Positions 24,854 through 36,660 of a DNA stretch of 64,000 nt are shown here, piece by piece. Under the pieces are notes generated by a model. That model was not told the DNA's origin. It did not search any database and worked only from the letters and a program-made list of their open reading frames with translations. The stretch's first letter is position 1, and each line of letters starts with the position of its first letter. Both the position numbers and the translations under genes were made by a program. Source of the stretch: Caenorhabditis remanei (taxonomy: Eukaryota > Nematoda > Chromadorea > Rhabditida > Rhabditidae); assembly GCF_010183535.1 (NCBI RefSeq), contig NC_071331.1:4588001-4652000 (forward strand). Direction: 5' to 3'.

Positions 24854-24921
24854 CTGTTTCAATCTGAGCATTTCCAAACACGTTGGAATCCTCAAGTCAA
24901 TAAGTACAGTATGCGACCATT
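24854..24921 (+). ncRNA. predicted type I 21U-RNA gene
   Basis: Exact core at 24854. CAAT puts the predicted 5' U at 24901 (40 nt). Its paralogues at 29533 (CACT) and 30839 (CAGT) keep core and spacing while the product sequence differs. Confidence 0.75.
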
Positions 24922-25020
24922 TCTATAGTTAGTTTTCACCTGATTTCTTCATAATCCGTATCGCCTTTTTTCAATACAACTGACATATGGTATACGCCAA
25001 GTCTGTTTCCCATTTTAGTT

Positions 25021-25088
25021 CTGTTTCAGTGACATAATTATTGCAACTTTTAATTAACTTCTTTTAGTGATATTTTTTGCAAAGTATG
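25021..25088 (+). ncRNA. predicted type I 21U-RNA gene
   Basis: Exact core at 25021. TAGT puts the predicted 5' U at 25068 (40 nt). Paralogue at 31020 with the same spacing. Confidence 0.72.
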
Positions 25089-26241
25089 TATAGCTAGAAA
25101 ATTTTTTAATAATGTCAGGTTAGAAATTATTGAAGAATCAAAAAAATGAAATAATGCTTCAGAACAACAGGCAATGACAAAATGTAGTGTAAAGTGTAAT
25201 CATTTTCAAGCTTTATGAATGTTATGAAACATGAAAACTATATTTCTGAAACTTGCTCGAAGGACATGACCAATAAGTTTGATAACTGAAAACAAAAGTG
25301 ATACCAAAAATAATCAGAAAACAAATATGCACTTTTCATCAGATAAAAAAAAAACATTTTGAAGCAGAAATATGTAGATGTTTTTGAGAAAAGAAGTTTT
25401 CCATCCTGAATCAGAGATGCAAAGAAGACAGTTTACGGAAATGCGTAAGTCGGAAGCTTTAATTTAGGGATAGACTTGCTTTTCTTTCACAAATTAATTT
25501 TTTCCAGATGTTTCTGGTATATTTTCTAGAAACATATGTTAGAAAAAACCGCCGATAACCAGTTTTTGATAAAATTTGACATTCGAAAATTATCTTGATA
25601 AGTCATGCACTGAAGACAATTACGAAAAATGCAGAGCACAAAAAGCGGAAGGCGGGAGATTGAAGACTGAAAAAGGACCATTCGAAAATCGAGTCAGATA
25701 GTTTGGATTACCCAATTTTCAACTTTTTGAAACCGTTAAGTTTCTTTTTTCAGAAAACTAATGAAAATACAGAAGAGAAAACGAATAATTTCGAAAATAT
25801 TGAACAATTTCCGAACAAGGAGGTGTTTCTGAGTGCGCAAACAAAACGATAGTAAAACAGATTGTTTTTTTTTAAATTAGAAAACTGCGATTTGGACATT
25901 ATTATCTTCAAATTTTCCTGTAGAGTTTTCCCGTTTTTCTCCTGTTTTACTGGGGTAATTAGTAATGTTCAGAATGTTTCTCCAGCAATAAATTTTGATT
26001 ATAGGGATTTCAAACAGGTTTATATAAAATGTTTCAAGGGGTTGTGTTTAGTGAAAAAGACTAAATTAAATTTGATGCAGCATCGAGTGTCCCAATTTTT
26101 AAATTTCAACTGTACTGTTGGGATGCAAACAAAAAAAACCATTACCGTCCAGATTTTATCCTCCAGGTAAATCGGCTAAAACACTGAAAGTAGCTTTCTG
26201 AGCTTATTTGATTGTTTTGAAACAAAACCTGTCTGATAAAG

Positions 26242-26563
26242 AGCTCACGTAATTGATGGGCGAACTGCGCTATCATTGGGCAGGTTGCGGGACATTTGGG
26301 CAGCCCTGCGGAATGGCAGCGGCAACCCGCCCATTTGAGGCGCAGTTCGCCCGATCCCCGCGCATTGCCTGCCCAAACTCATGCCAGATCTCGCGTCACA
26401 GCTGCCCACCTTCGCGCATCGGCTGCCCATCGCCGCGCATTGCCTGCCCAGTAGCTGCCCATCACCTGCCCATGCGCAGTTTGCCCAAAACCGGCGCGGT
26501 CGCCCAAACCACTTGGCAACTGGCGCACTAGCTGCCCATCTGCTGCGCAAAATTATGTGAGAG
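26242..26563. mobile_element. non-autonomous DNA element made of TGCCCA-type repeats
   Basis: Absent from the paralogous site near 22170. The ends are inverted repeats CTCACGTAATT (26244-26254) and AATTATGTGAG (26551-26561). The inside is GC-rich, with many variants of CTGCCCATC and GCGCA. The target-site duplication is unclear. The open frames across it have no stops only because of the repeat composition. Confidence 0.75.
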
Positions 26564-26606
26564 ATGATACTTATCAAAAAGGAAAAATGTGGATTCAACA
26601 GTTTTT

Positions 26607-26614
26607 TGAAACAG
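26607..26614 (-). promoter_or_regulatory. piRNA core promoter motif
   Basis: Exact CTGTTTCA on the minus strand, paralogue of 22221. No YRNT at 38-41 nt. The element ending at 26563 lies just downstream of the expected start. Confidence 0.4.
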
Positions 26615-26673
26615 AAATGTATGTATGAAATAAGGAAAAATAGTGGAGTAGAAAGCCAAAAAAACATATGCAG

Positions 26674-26824
26674 CAGAGCTGTGCGGAATTCCTTCCTTCG
26701 ACTTCCTTCTTCCTTCTTCCGGGCTTTTTTCACTTTTTTCTTCCTTCTTCCTTCTTCCCTTTTGAAGAAGTTATTTCCTTCTTCCTTCTTCCTTTTTAAA
26801 ATATTTTACTTCCGCACAGCTCTG
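26674..26824. mobile_element. hAT-like MITE, TTCCTTC-rich
   Basis: Inverted ends CAGAGCTGTGCGGAA / TTCCGCACAGCTCTG, flanked by ATATGCAG and ATGTGCAG (8 bp, one mismatch). The paralogous site near 22280 is empty. The interior is CTTCCTTCTTC repeats. Same family as 39437, 54900 and, more distantly, 49012. Confidence 0.88.
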
Positions 26825-27260
26825 ATGTGCAGGCAAAATAACGATGCATGCTTGCTAGTTAGCTTTAGTTTTAATAGCATATAAAATATTAGGATGTGCA
26901 ATCTATAACCAAATGAATAGCCCGTGATGAAATATAAGAATATTGTGGAACAGAAACGGTGTGATATTTTTGCAGATTGAAGCATGCAGATTATAAAAAG
27001 TGGAAAGTGAACATAGAAAAAACCAATATCAAGCCTATTTTTTCTCAATCTTACGCTCAGTCGTATTTATTTTATCTATGAACTCTGACTTGCCCACTTC
27101 CCAAGAACTCCTTCAATTCGATCACTAGTTAGTCGATTTACAGTTTCGATAATAAGCAATAATGAATTAAAAACTTTTATTTCAATAAAACCCAATAGAA
27201 AGTTCCAAGATAACTTCTTACTTCAACAAAAACTAAGGTTTCTGACAAAAAATAAAAAAT

Positions 27261-27268
27261 TGAAACAG
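27261..27268 (-). promoter_or_regulatory. piRNA core promoter motif
   Basis: Exact CTGTTTCA on the minus strand, paralogue of 22716. No YRNT at 38-41 nt. Confidence 0.42.
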
Positions 27269-27515
27269 ATTGTATTTGACGAAACAGAAAAGAGCAAAAA
27301 GAGAAACTATTCAAATGAGTTTCAAAAAATTCTAGACGTTGTATCTTGATTAGAAGCGAGTTTCGACTAACCTCGAAAAAGAAAGGATTTTCGATTTTTC
27401 CAGAAAATCTGCATCGATCCATACATCTAGCATTTTTGAGAAAAAATTTTTTTCCGTCACCACTTGAAGGGAAACAACTGAACACAATGGAGCAGTGAAT
27501 TTCATAAAAAGAACG

Positions 27516-27581
27516 ACAAAAAGGTTCGATTTCGAATCAGAAATGAATAATATCAGTAAAATTGGATAACTTATGAAACAG
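27516..27581 (-). ncRNA. predicted type I 21U-RNA gene
   Basis: Exact core at 27581-27574. TGAT puts the predicted 5' U at 27536 (38 nt). Confidence 0.6.
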
Positions 27582-27720
27582 TCAATATTGGTTTTAGAAA
27601 GTACTCTAAAATTTTGAAGATTATTGTTAACTTATATCCAATTTGGATTGCCTAGATTCATCGATACCAATATTCTTCTGTTAAATAAGAATCATGAAAC
27701 AAAATATATTCGTATTTTTA

Positions 27721-27786
27721 CTGTTTCAAACCGATATAAACCGCCAACTACCGTTAAGCGCTTGTTATTTTGTTTGACCAATTTCT
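27721..27786 (+). ncRNA. predicted type I 21U-RNA gene
   Basis: Exact core at 27721. TGTT puts the predicted 5' U at 27766 (38 nt). Paralogous to 20539 and 23128. Confidence 0.66.
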
Positions 27787-28183
27787 TGTGTAGCGTCTTT
27801 GATATTAAGCTATTCGTGAAAGAATGAAATTTGTTAATCTGAAACACAGTGGTCAAAGTTGAAAAAAAAAACATGTTTCACATATGTAAAATTGTTCATT
27901 TTCAGTTAAGCAAAATTATAGGATTCACAAATAATCAATATTAGACGATTAACGTTTAGTCTTGTTTCACGCAAATTAGAACAATTTGATACAGAAAATA
28001 CTAAAATCGAAACCAATGTGAGTATGTGCTCAATTGTATACTTTACACTCCCCCACTTTTTTCCCGCTCCCTCTCCCGTTTCCCCAATCAGATGATTCAT
28101 AAGATTGAGCCTTGAATCATTCTATTTTTTTATTTTTAATATTACATTTTTTCACCCACACACCTATGTTTAAGCTCTGGTCA

Positions 28184-28260
28184 GTATAAAAGCCGAGGCG
28201 AGCGTCTATATTTTATCTTCAACAAATATTATTCCCACAGCCAGTTTAACACAGAGTAAA
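28184..28260 (+). promoter_or_regulatory. TATA-box-like promoter relic
   Basis: GTATAAAAGCCGAGG near 28185-28199 follows a pyrimidine-rich stretch (28048-28085) and precedes a TTCCCACAG that could serve as a splice acceptor near 28240. The only ATG close by (ATGGCGTAA) stops at once. It may be the promoter of a lost gene. Confidence 0.3.
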
Positions 28261-28527
28261 AGAATATTCACTGATGGCGTAACAAGACGAAATGGTTTTC
28301 TGAGTGTTCAATTGTGATATTTTCACCATCTGTAACTGAAATTATTTTATGAAAGAACTTAATCTATAAGCAGCTGAGGAGTACACAAATATGAGCAATT
28401 ACTCTGAGAAATAACAATGACGTGATGAAGACCATATTAAGCAAGTGTCCCTTATTCCCACAAAAACATATTACCTACTGGAAGAATTCGCAATGCGTCA
28501 TATTTGAAGTTCCGCAAAAACAGCTAA

Positions 28528-28592
28528 CTGTTTCAAGTCATCAATGATTTTGGGGTCATCAAACTCGGTATTATCTGAATAGTGGTTAGAAA
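28528..28592 (+). ncRNA. possible type I 21U-RNA gene
   Basis: Exact core at 28528. TATT puts a T at 28572, 37 nt past the core, one base short of the common range. Paralogous to 28790. Confidence 0.5.
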
Positions 28593-28789
28593 AATCATCT
28601 GTAACGGAAAAATTTTATGAGAGAATTTAACCTATAAGCAGCGGTGGAGTATATAAATAAATGTTATTATCGTGGAAAAATAACAATGACGCGATGAGGA
28701 CCATAATAAACAATCGTACTTTATTCTCCTAAAATGGACAACCTGGTGGAAGAATTCTCAATGTGTCTCCTTGTGGAAAAAACACCTGA

Positions 28790-28855
28790 CTGTTTCAAGT
28801 CGTCAATGAGTTTGAAGACATCAATCTTCGGTATTATCAGAATAGTGGTTAGAAA
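28790..28855 (+). ncRNA. predicted type I 21U-RNA gene
   Basis: Exact core at 28790. TATT puts the predicted 5' U at 28835 (38 nt). Confidence 0.62.
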
Positions 28856-28979
28856 ATAGAAAAAATAGAAGACGTTTCACTATTTCACCAACTTCACATC
28901 ATCAGTGACAACAATAGACATACGGTATCATACCCTTTTGTGTGTCTCAACTTTCGTTGAAAATTAACAGATGATGTAT

Positions 28980-28987
28980 CTGTTTCA
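28980..28987 (+). promoter_or_regulatory. piRNA core promoter motif
   Basis: Exact CTGTTTCA, paralogue of 23951. No YRNT at 38-41 nt. Confidence 0.45.
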
Positions 28988-29532
28988 GGTTGGGCACTTT
29001 ATGTAACATTTTCGGATGGACGCCCATAAGCTGCTTGTCATTTTCCGTAAAAGTCACTTCTGATTTCAAGCTTTAGGTTTTTTAATAACTTCATTGTTCG
29101 AATGTGACATGTTTTAAACAAATTTTTAGCTGCCATGTGATTTATTGATTTATCGATAGCTTGTTTTCTAGTTGTATTATTATTCAAATACTATAATCTC
29201 ACTTATGTCGATTATTCTCAACGATGATCAGTTTTTGCCGGAACAGAAGTTTTATTTTGTCGCGCGGACTGCAATCATATTGATAAAAAGTTTCCGCGCT
29301 GTACTCTGCACCTAGAACAAATAATGGTATGGTGTCGAATTCACTGTTTTTACATCCAAAAAGGATAACATGTACCATTAATTTTTTTAACGAAATTTGT
29401 TTTCATGTTTCAAAGTTCCAAGAATTTATTGGCTAGAGTTTTTGAAAATTGTATATCGAATACCCCCAATATTATCCCAGTTCTTAGCTTTCAAAAATTT
29501 TTAAACTGCTGGTTCTCTAGTTTGAAACTTAT

Positions 29533-29600
29533 CTGTTTCAATCTGACCATTTCTAACCGTGTTGTAGTTCTCAAATCACTTTCATCATCGAACTCCGTTT
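29533..29600 (+). ncRNA. predicted type I 21U-RNA gene
   Basis: Exact core at 29533. CACT puts the predicted 5' U at 29580 (40 nt). See 24854 for its paralogues. Confidence 0.73.
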
Positions 29601-30482
29601 AGTAGTTTTTTTAAAAGTTAAGCGTTTTTATTAAGCGTTTTTATAAAAGATTGATAGCTTGAGTAATTCTCAATCATGTGAGGTTAAAAAATTATTAAAG
29701 ACTCACAAAAATGAAACTAAGCTTCAGCACAACAGTGAACCAACCAAGTCTAGAATTAATTATTTTCAAGCTTTATGAATGTTCTGAAACATGACAATTA
29801 TATATCTGAAACTTCTTCGGATGACATCACCAATAAGTTTGACAACTGAAAACAAATGTCGTACAGGACCTAGAGAAGAATTTTCTGTAACAGTCACTTT
29901 TGATTTCAAGTTTCAGGTGGTTTTATGACTTTGTTGTTCGAATGTGGCATTTATTAACCGTGCTTTCTGCTGCCATCGTAAAATTCCAGATTCGGTGACA
30001 TCTCTTAATTGCCGCTCATCTGTTTTTTTTCAGGAACTATTTACACCTTCCAAAGATTTCATCTTCCTCCTCCTTTAACCGAGAAAACACCATGATCCAT
30101 TGGTCCTGTTTTTAGTAGACTTTCTGCATGTCTTTCCTAAAAAGTTTTTTCAATTTCATCAATTTTCTAAATTAAATTATAAGTGTACGTTTTATTGGCG
30201 TCAGGATAAATGATATAGTTTTCTGGGTCTTTTCTTTTTCTAATAATAAAATACCAATAATTCATCTATCATTCTCAACGATGATCAGTTTTTGCCGGAA
30301 CAGAATTTTTATTTTTACGCGCTAGACAGCATCAAAATGTCATTGATCGAAAATTTTAACGATTTCTTTTGTCTTTCTACTAAAACATTATACAATTTTT
30401 TTTTGAAATGCAGTAATTTTTTATAAATTTTTCCTGTTCTCATGCTGCATTCTAGCACCCAAAACAAATAATGGAATGATGT

Positions 30483-30551
30483 CTGTTTCACTACTTTTAT
30501 ATCCAAACAGGATAATACTAGTGATTTTATTAACCATTCCGTCGTTTCAAA
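30483..30551 (+). ncRNA. predicted type I 21U-RNA gene
   Basis: Exact core at 30483. TATT puts the predicted 5' U at 30531 (41 nt). Confidence 0.57.
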
Positions 30552-30838
30552 TATGCATCTTCCTCCCAAACGCCATTTTACTTAGCTTTCGTGTTATCTA
30601 CTGCCGACATTATTTAGGAACCATTTACGGTACAAAATTTACGGTATCTAATAAGACAATCTTGAAATTGAACTTTTTGTAAATATACAAAAAAAAATCC
30701 AAAACAATGTTTAAGGCTAAAAGTTCCAAGAATTCGTTGGTTAGAGTATTTGAACATTGCAAATACTTCATCCCCCAGTATTATCCCAGTTCCTATTTTT
30801 TAATGCTCAAACTGTTAGTCCTGTAGTTTAAAACTTAT

Positions 30839-30906
30839 CTGTTTCAATCTGAGCAATTCCTAACACGTTGGATTCCTCAAGTCAGTAAGTCTATGTGCAT
30901 ACTGTA
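30839..30906 (+). ncRNA. predicted type I 21U-RNA gene
   Basis: Exact core at 30839. CAGT puts the predicted 5' U at 30886 (40 nt). Confidence 0.74.
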
Positions 30907-31019
30907 TTAGACCATTTCTATAGTTAGTTTCCACCCGATGTCTCCATAATCCGTATCGCCTTTTTTCAATACAACTGACAGATAGTATGCATACTCCAAG
31001 TATGTCTTCCATTATAGTT

Positions 31020-31087
31020 CTGTTTCAGTGACATAATTATTGCAACTTTCAATAACTTTCCTTTAGTAGTGTTCTGCGACTTTGTGA
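31020..31087 (+). ncRNA. predicted type I 21U-RNA gene
   Basis: Exact core at 31020. TAGT puts the predicted 5' U at 31067 (40 nt). Paralogue of 25021. Confidence 0.72.
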
Positions 31088-32390
31088 AAATTATTGATAG
31101 CACGAATCAACTCTCAATGTGAGGGCAGAAAGTTATTGAAGAACCACAAAAATGAAACAAAGATTCAGTAGAAAATTGAATCGTCATCAAAATATAGAAT
31201 TGGTTGTCTTCAAGCTTTATGAATGTTCTGAAACATGAAAACTATATTTCTGAAACTTCCTTGGTTGAGATGACTTATAATTTTGAAAATGAAAAGAAAA
31301 GTGATACCAAAAATGATCTAGAAACAAAAATACACTTTTCATAAGAGGAAATGAACATCATGAAGAATAAATGTATTTTTGAGATAATGAATCTTTCATC
31401 GAGTATCAGAGATTCGCCTAAGCCTATATACGGAAATTCGTGTGTCAGAATCTTAAATTCAGAAAAAACTTGCCATTCTATCACAAACCAGTACTTTTCA
31501 GATGTTTCTGGTATATTTCCTCTGAAAGTTATCTATAAAAGCTTCCGAATATAAGTTTTTATTGATATTTGATATTAGAACTTTTTCTTGACATACATCT
31601 GACATCGAGACACATAGTTTGGATTGCCAATTTTTCACCTCTTTGAAACCGTTAAGTTTTTTGTTTCAGAAAAGTGATAAAAAGGCGGTGAGGGAAAAAT
31701 CAATAAGTTTGAACGTCTGAGCGATTTCCGAACAAGAGGTTAAGAATGCACAATGAAAACAATAGTAAAGGTACATTATTTAAAAATTGAGAAAACTGTA
31801 ATTTTTAGTTATTAGACATCATTATCTCTGAATTTACTTGTTGAATTTTCCTGTTGCACTGAGGTAATAAATAATTGATTAAAAAAAATATACTGATTCC
31901 ATCGACAAACTGATTGAAATCTTGAGGTTTTACAAAATTTTCGGTAAAAATAAGCGTGAAATGAAGTAAACTAATAGTACACATCAGAAATATATTTAAA
32001 ATAAAGAAACAGTGACAAAAAGTTGTAAATTATCTTATTTTCCATCAGAAACCGCTTCAACAAAACGTAGAATAAAAAATTCAGAAGTCACAAATTTTAT
32101 AAACTTTTTGAGACAGTTTTGAGACAAATGGGTTAAAGTTTGGGAAACATGAAATTTACGCCCCTATTTTCTCACCTTCACGATATTCCCCTTTTTTTTC
32201 ACCCCACCGATTGTGCTACCCACAATCGCTCCTACCTTCAATTGTTATTTTACTATTAAAAGTTCTAAAAAAACTTGTTATTGAAAAAGCAGTCTACTGA
32301 CCACCACGCATCACGAAAAGGACTTTATTTCTAGTCTAATTTGAAGAACATATGGAAGCAGAGCCATTGTCAATCAATTTTTGCACCTTT

Positions 32391-32398
32391 TGAAACAG
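32391..32398 (-). promoter_or_regulatory. piRNA core promoter motif
   Basis: Exact CTGTTTCA on the minus strand, identical copy of 183. Confidence 0.45.
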
Positions 32399-32598
32399 AA
32401 TATTTTTAGTTTTATGAACTGATTGAAAAAATGAGAAACAACGGATATCAATGTCCCTAAAGTAATGACAAAATGGGGACCGTCATAATTAAAAACAATT
32501 TGAATCATGTTATAATAAATAAACCAATGAAAAGTAGTAAATTCAAACCTAGCATATGATCTGAGTAGAAAGGAATTCCGCCTTCCGCCTTTCGTCTT

Positions 32599-32665
32599 TT
32601 CAAAAACGCTCAATACTGAATAAGACATTAATGATAGTAGGGATAAAAATAACACTTTGAAACAG
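32599..32665 (-). ncRNA. predicted type I 21U-RNA gene
   Basis: Copy of 391-457 with the same core, TATT and 39-nt spacing. Predicted 5' U at 32619. Its RNA could not be told apart from the first copy by sequencing. Confidence 0.6.
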
Positions 32666-33233
32666 AAATAGCTGGAAAACCCTTTGAAACTGAAAAGCTA
32701 CGTCCGAACAAAATGTTCTGTTGGAATCATGGAAAACGGCTTTTTAGAACATTTCTGAAATAACAATTTTATTGTTTCTATGCGGTCATTAACCAGTATT
32801 TGTCATCATTAGTTTACTATATTCTTTACAATATATGTGAGCTAGATCTTCATAGAAAATAAAAAATCTACAGTTTTTAATTGTGTTCAAGAAGAAAACC
32901 CGCATTATGACTTGTTTAAGATGTTCAAGAAAAAATTGATAACACTGTTTTAATTTCTCCTAATTTTTTATCCTCACCAATTTTTAAGATAATTGCATGG
33001 ACACCATTGACCTCAACAAAAATACATGGTATTAAAGAAAACGTGGCACAGTAATATATGTATCTCATCATGCTTGAAATTTTTTTTGAAACATAAACGT
33101 TCACAATGAAATAACGGGTCGGTTATGTTTACTGTCTTTGAAGTTTATGTGTTTTAAAATTAATTTGGAAAATGTGATTGATATGAGAAGTATCATAAAA
33201 CATGAAACCAAATTTTGATTTCGAGAAACATTC

Positions 33234-33301
33234 CTGTTTCACACTGTCATTCTATATTGGTGGCTGGGAAAGATAAGCAATTTAAGCATAAATCAAAAAA
33301 A
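33234..33301 (+). ncRNA. predicted type I 21U-RNA gene
   Basis: Copy of 1026-1093. Predicted 5' U at 33281. Confidence 0.66.
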
Positions 33302-33974
33302 AGAATTATGCTCTTATCTTGTTTTACAAGAGCAGCATTAAAGCAAAATGGAACCATTTCAAAGTGCTAAGTTTTTTATATGGATTCACTTGAAATTTCT
33401 GATAAAAAAAATTAAAAATGGCAAAGAAAAATGAGAACATTCTCTTGGCAATACAGTTTCACGTGCGCGAGACAAGATTTTTCTTTGAATTATGGTACGC
33501 TTTTTTGACCCCTTTGTTGTGAATGACTTCTTCGAGGCCGATTCTCAGATTTACCTCGAAAAAGAAAGAATTTTAATTTTTATAACCCCTTGTTTTTTTC
33601 TGATTGTTTTTATAAGAATAAACGTTGTTTTTCAAAAAATGGAGAAAAGGTGACACCAGAATTGCACAAGGAATGTCGTAGTTCAAAAGATGAAAAGTAT
33701 GAAAATTGCAAAACAGTCTGCTTTTGAGTATCGTAACCAATCGATAATTTTTTCTTTCTTTCTAGTAAATAAGTTATAAATCGGACATCAAAATTATTAC
33801 AGATGCAATTACGAACTGATTGATCAATTTTTGAGAAGTGATGCTTTGCTTCTAAAACAGAAATTTTCCTAAGGTATCTTACTAGATAGCAGAGAAATTC
33901 AAATGAACATTTTTGTGAATTTCGAACTACAAATATCATTTTGTATTAGAAGAAACTATCAGAATGTTTCAATA

Positions 33975-34041
33975 TTGTGGGAAGAATCTTTGGCACTGAA
34001 GCAGAAGGACATGCTGCAAAATAAAAATGTTACTGAAACAG
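33975..34041 (-). ncRNA. predicted type I 21U-RNA gene
   Basis: Copy of 1767-1833. Predicted 5' U at 33995. Confidence 0.63.
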
Positions 34042-34582
34042 AGAAAAATTCTCATTTGATACAAGTTATTAATTAAATATATTTTTCGCTTTCAAATTAT
34101 TGTGTTCAATGAACCGATAACTGGAACAAATAGTAATACCGGGTTTAACTTGGCTAGAGACATCAGTGCTAGCAGAAAGTTGTAGTGAACTGTAAAGAGA
34201 AACGAAAAACAATGAAACAATAAAAAAATTGTATTTGAAACATTCATTAAACAGAAAATATTCAATGCAGAGATTGGTTTGATCGACTGTTTTACTAAAA
34301 CAATTGTTTGTAGTTGTTTTCTCTAATGAAGACTTCGAAATATCACTCTTTAACACTTCTTTCATCAACCATGTTGACAAAAAGCTTTACAGCCTTCCAG
34401 CCTTACAACTTTGCAGCTGTACATGCAATCAGTAGAATTACTTCATATAACGAATGAGCTCAGAGTCCAAGAATAAAAATAAAATTTATATCAGACTATT
34501 TATGACAATAGAAATAATAATTTTTTATAAATAAATTGTAGAACTGTAGAAGTTTATGTACAAGAAAGTTGGTGATTTTCCA

Positions 34583-34651
34583 CTGTTTCATAAAAATGTA
34601 ATATTTTTGATACATCTTTGGCTTTTTTGATACATCTTTGGCATTAGTGAG
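34583..34651 (+). ncRNA. 21U-RNA gene copy with altered spacing
   Basis: Exact core at 34583. A 20-bp tandem duplication (34603-34622 / 34623-34642) moves the start used in copy A to 58 nt. TGAT at the junction now puts a T at 34631 (41 nt), so a different product is possible. Confidence 0.45.
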
Positions 34652-35187
34652 TTAGTGAAAGATTAAAAAAATTGTTTTTTGTCGGTGAATTTACAACTTT
34701 ATTTCAACTTTTCAAACATAAATTCTGTCATTTTAGTCAGATTCTCTCCAAAATCTCTCAATGTTCTACTAAATTTTCGAAAATCGGGCCCAGGCAGCAC
34801 GGGTAGGCGCAATTTCTCACCTGCAGGTCTGAATATTGTTCCATATTTTCGGGTAGTCCGGCTTTCAGACAATTTATTATGAAACTTCCAGAGAAAACTA
34901 ACTGCTCAAAAAATGATATTTCAGAAATATTAGGAAATATAGAAACAGTGACAAAAATTGTAATGCTCATCTCAGTTTCCATCAGAAACCACTACAACAC
35001 GAAGAAGAATGAAAAATATTCAAAAATCACAAGTTTTATGAACTTTTTGAGACAAATGGTCTAAAGTTTGGAAAACATGACATTTACGCTTCTGATAGTA
35101 TGACTCAACTATAAAATGAAAATGAGAAAAAATTACATATTGCAGCAGAAACAAAAAAAGCAGACACATATTTTGATGAATTTCAAC

Positions 35188-35649
35188 TGTACCAAAAAGA
35201 AGGAGAATTAGGTTTCCCTAGCGTCAGTACGTGCTTAAATAGGCTAGAAATAGTCCTGGAAAATGATAAGGATCTATTTCGCCAGGAAAATCACACACTC
35301 TCTCGCATTCTACAAAGGATAGTAGTACAACCTCACTCGTTGAACAAGATAAAGATAAAGATGCGCGGTGGACCGCGACGCGAACACGCTCGCCGCCGAC
35401 GGCATTAGAGAGAGTTTTGATGTGGAGGAGAGTGCGATTCTTTACTGACAAAAGGGAATGTTTACTGACAAAAGGGAATTAAGAGCGGTAATTTGAATTA
35501 TAATTATTTGAATATTCCTGATAACAGGAGATTGAAAAGAGATAAATAAAGTGAATTAGTGAACAGATTGAAACAATATTGAAATAAGAAATTAGTAAGG
35601 CGGTGATGAGCCTAGTTTAGAGGGAAAACCACATAAGGGTCATCATTCA
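35188..35649 (-). mobile_element. solo Pao-type LTR
   Basis: Copy B counterpart of 17378-18439 without the nested hAT-like element and with a 20-bp tandem duplication at 35441-35480. Ends TG...CA in LTR orientation. It contains no retrotransposon gene. Confidence 0.65.
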
Positions 35650-36660
35650 TTGTTAATCGAATTTCGTCACTTTTGAAACTGTGCTTTTGCAACAGTACTT
35701 TTTAGTCTTACAGACTGATTGAAAAGATGAAGGGAAAACCAACAGATATTAATATGCTTACATTAATGACAAAACGTAGCCCATCGCAATTAAAAACAAT
35801 TTGAAACATGTATCAAACAATTTAAAAAACAATGAAACATTCAAAGTGGCAAATGCAAACCCATGTGTCATTAATGATAGTGGTCTGTTTTTCTTTAGAA
35901 ATTTCTGAATAATAATTTTATTGTTTCTCTGCGGTAATTAACAATGACTGTTTTTGGATGTTACTATTCCTTGACTGGCATCAACAGTTTACTATATATT
36001 TCCACAGTGAAAGTGAGCTAGAAAAAATAAAAAATCTACAGTTTCTAATTCTGTTCAAGAAACCCACATCATCATTTGGTTTCTATCCACTTAGTAGATT
36101 GATAACACAATAATTGCATGGACACCATTGACCTCTAAAAAAATACATGGTATTACAGAAAACATGACACAGTAATATATCTCATCATAATTGAAATGTT
36201 TTTGATGTTCTCTTTTGAGCTGTAGATATTTTGCTATCGATGGAGATCTAGCTCGGCTTCACTGTAAGAACACAGAGTAAGCTACTGATGACAACTGGGA
36301 AGAACAATAAAAGAACAACAAGCACATTGTTGGAGCAGACAGGGGGAATTGGAAATAAGTTACACAATAATCACTATGTCAATAATACTTCCACTGTCTT
36401 ATGAGAATTAAAAAAAGTAAAATCGTCGTGGCGGAACAGTAATTACATTTACAAAAGTGAAACTCTCGAGGATATGTGGAAATAATAGTTTTGAGAGAAT
36501 ATCTGTCGCTATACTTTTTTGACAGTATTTCCAGTATCAGTTTGGCGTATATGTGTATGAAGATTCAAGAACAGTTCATATTGGTTACCTTGAAATCGTT
36601 GGTTGCAACAATAATAAAATTTGAAAAGGCGAACTTCTTTCTTACTTTAAAATAACATTT

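Larger units (their letters stand above)
21960..31260. repeat. amplified piRNA blocks
   Basis: Several blocks repeat in this interval. 21960-23475 corresponds to 26020-27920 (the second copy holds two inserted elements). A unit of about 280 bp appears three times (about 23490-23770, 28305-28585, 28590-28855). About 23780-25130 corresponds to 28860-29830 and again to 29890-31260. The copies diverge by substitutions and indels, but the CTGTTTCA cores are mostly kept. No protein gene is visible. Confidence 0.82.
32209..34104. repeat. segmental duplication, copy B left part
   Basis: Second copy of 1-1896. In B it continues within three bases into the equivalent of 16317, so B represents the site without the 14.4-kb block. 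Confidence 0.93.
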
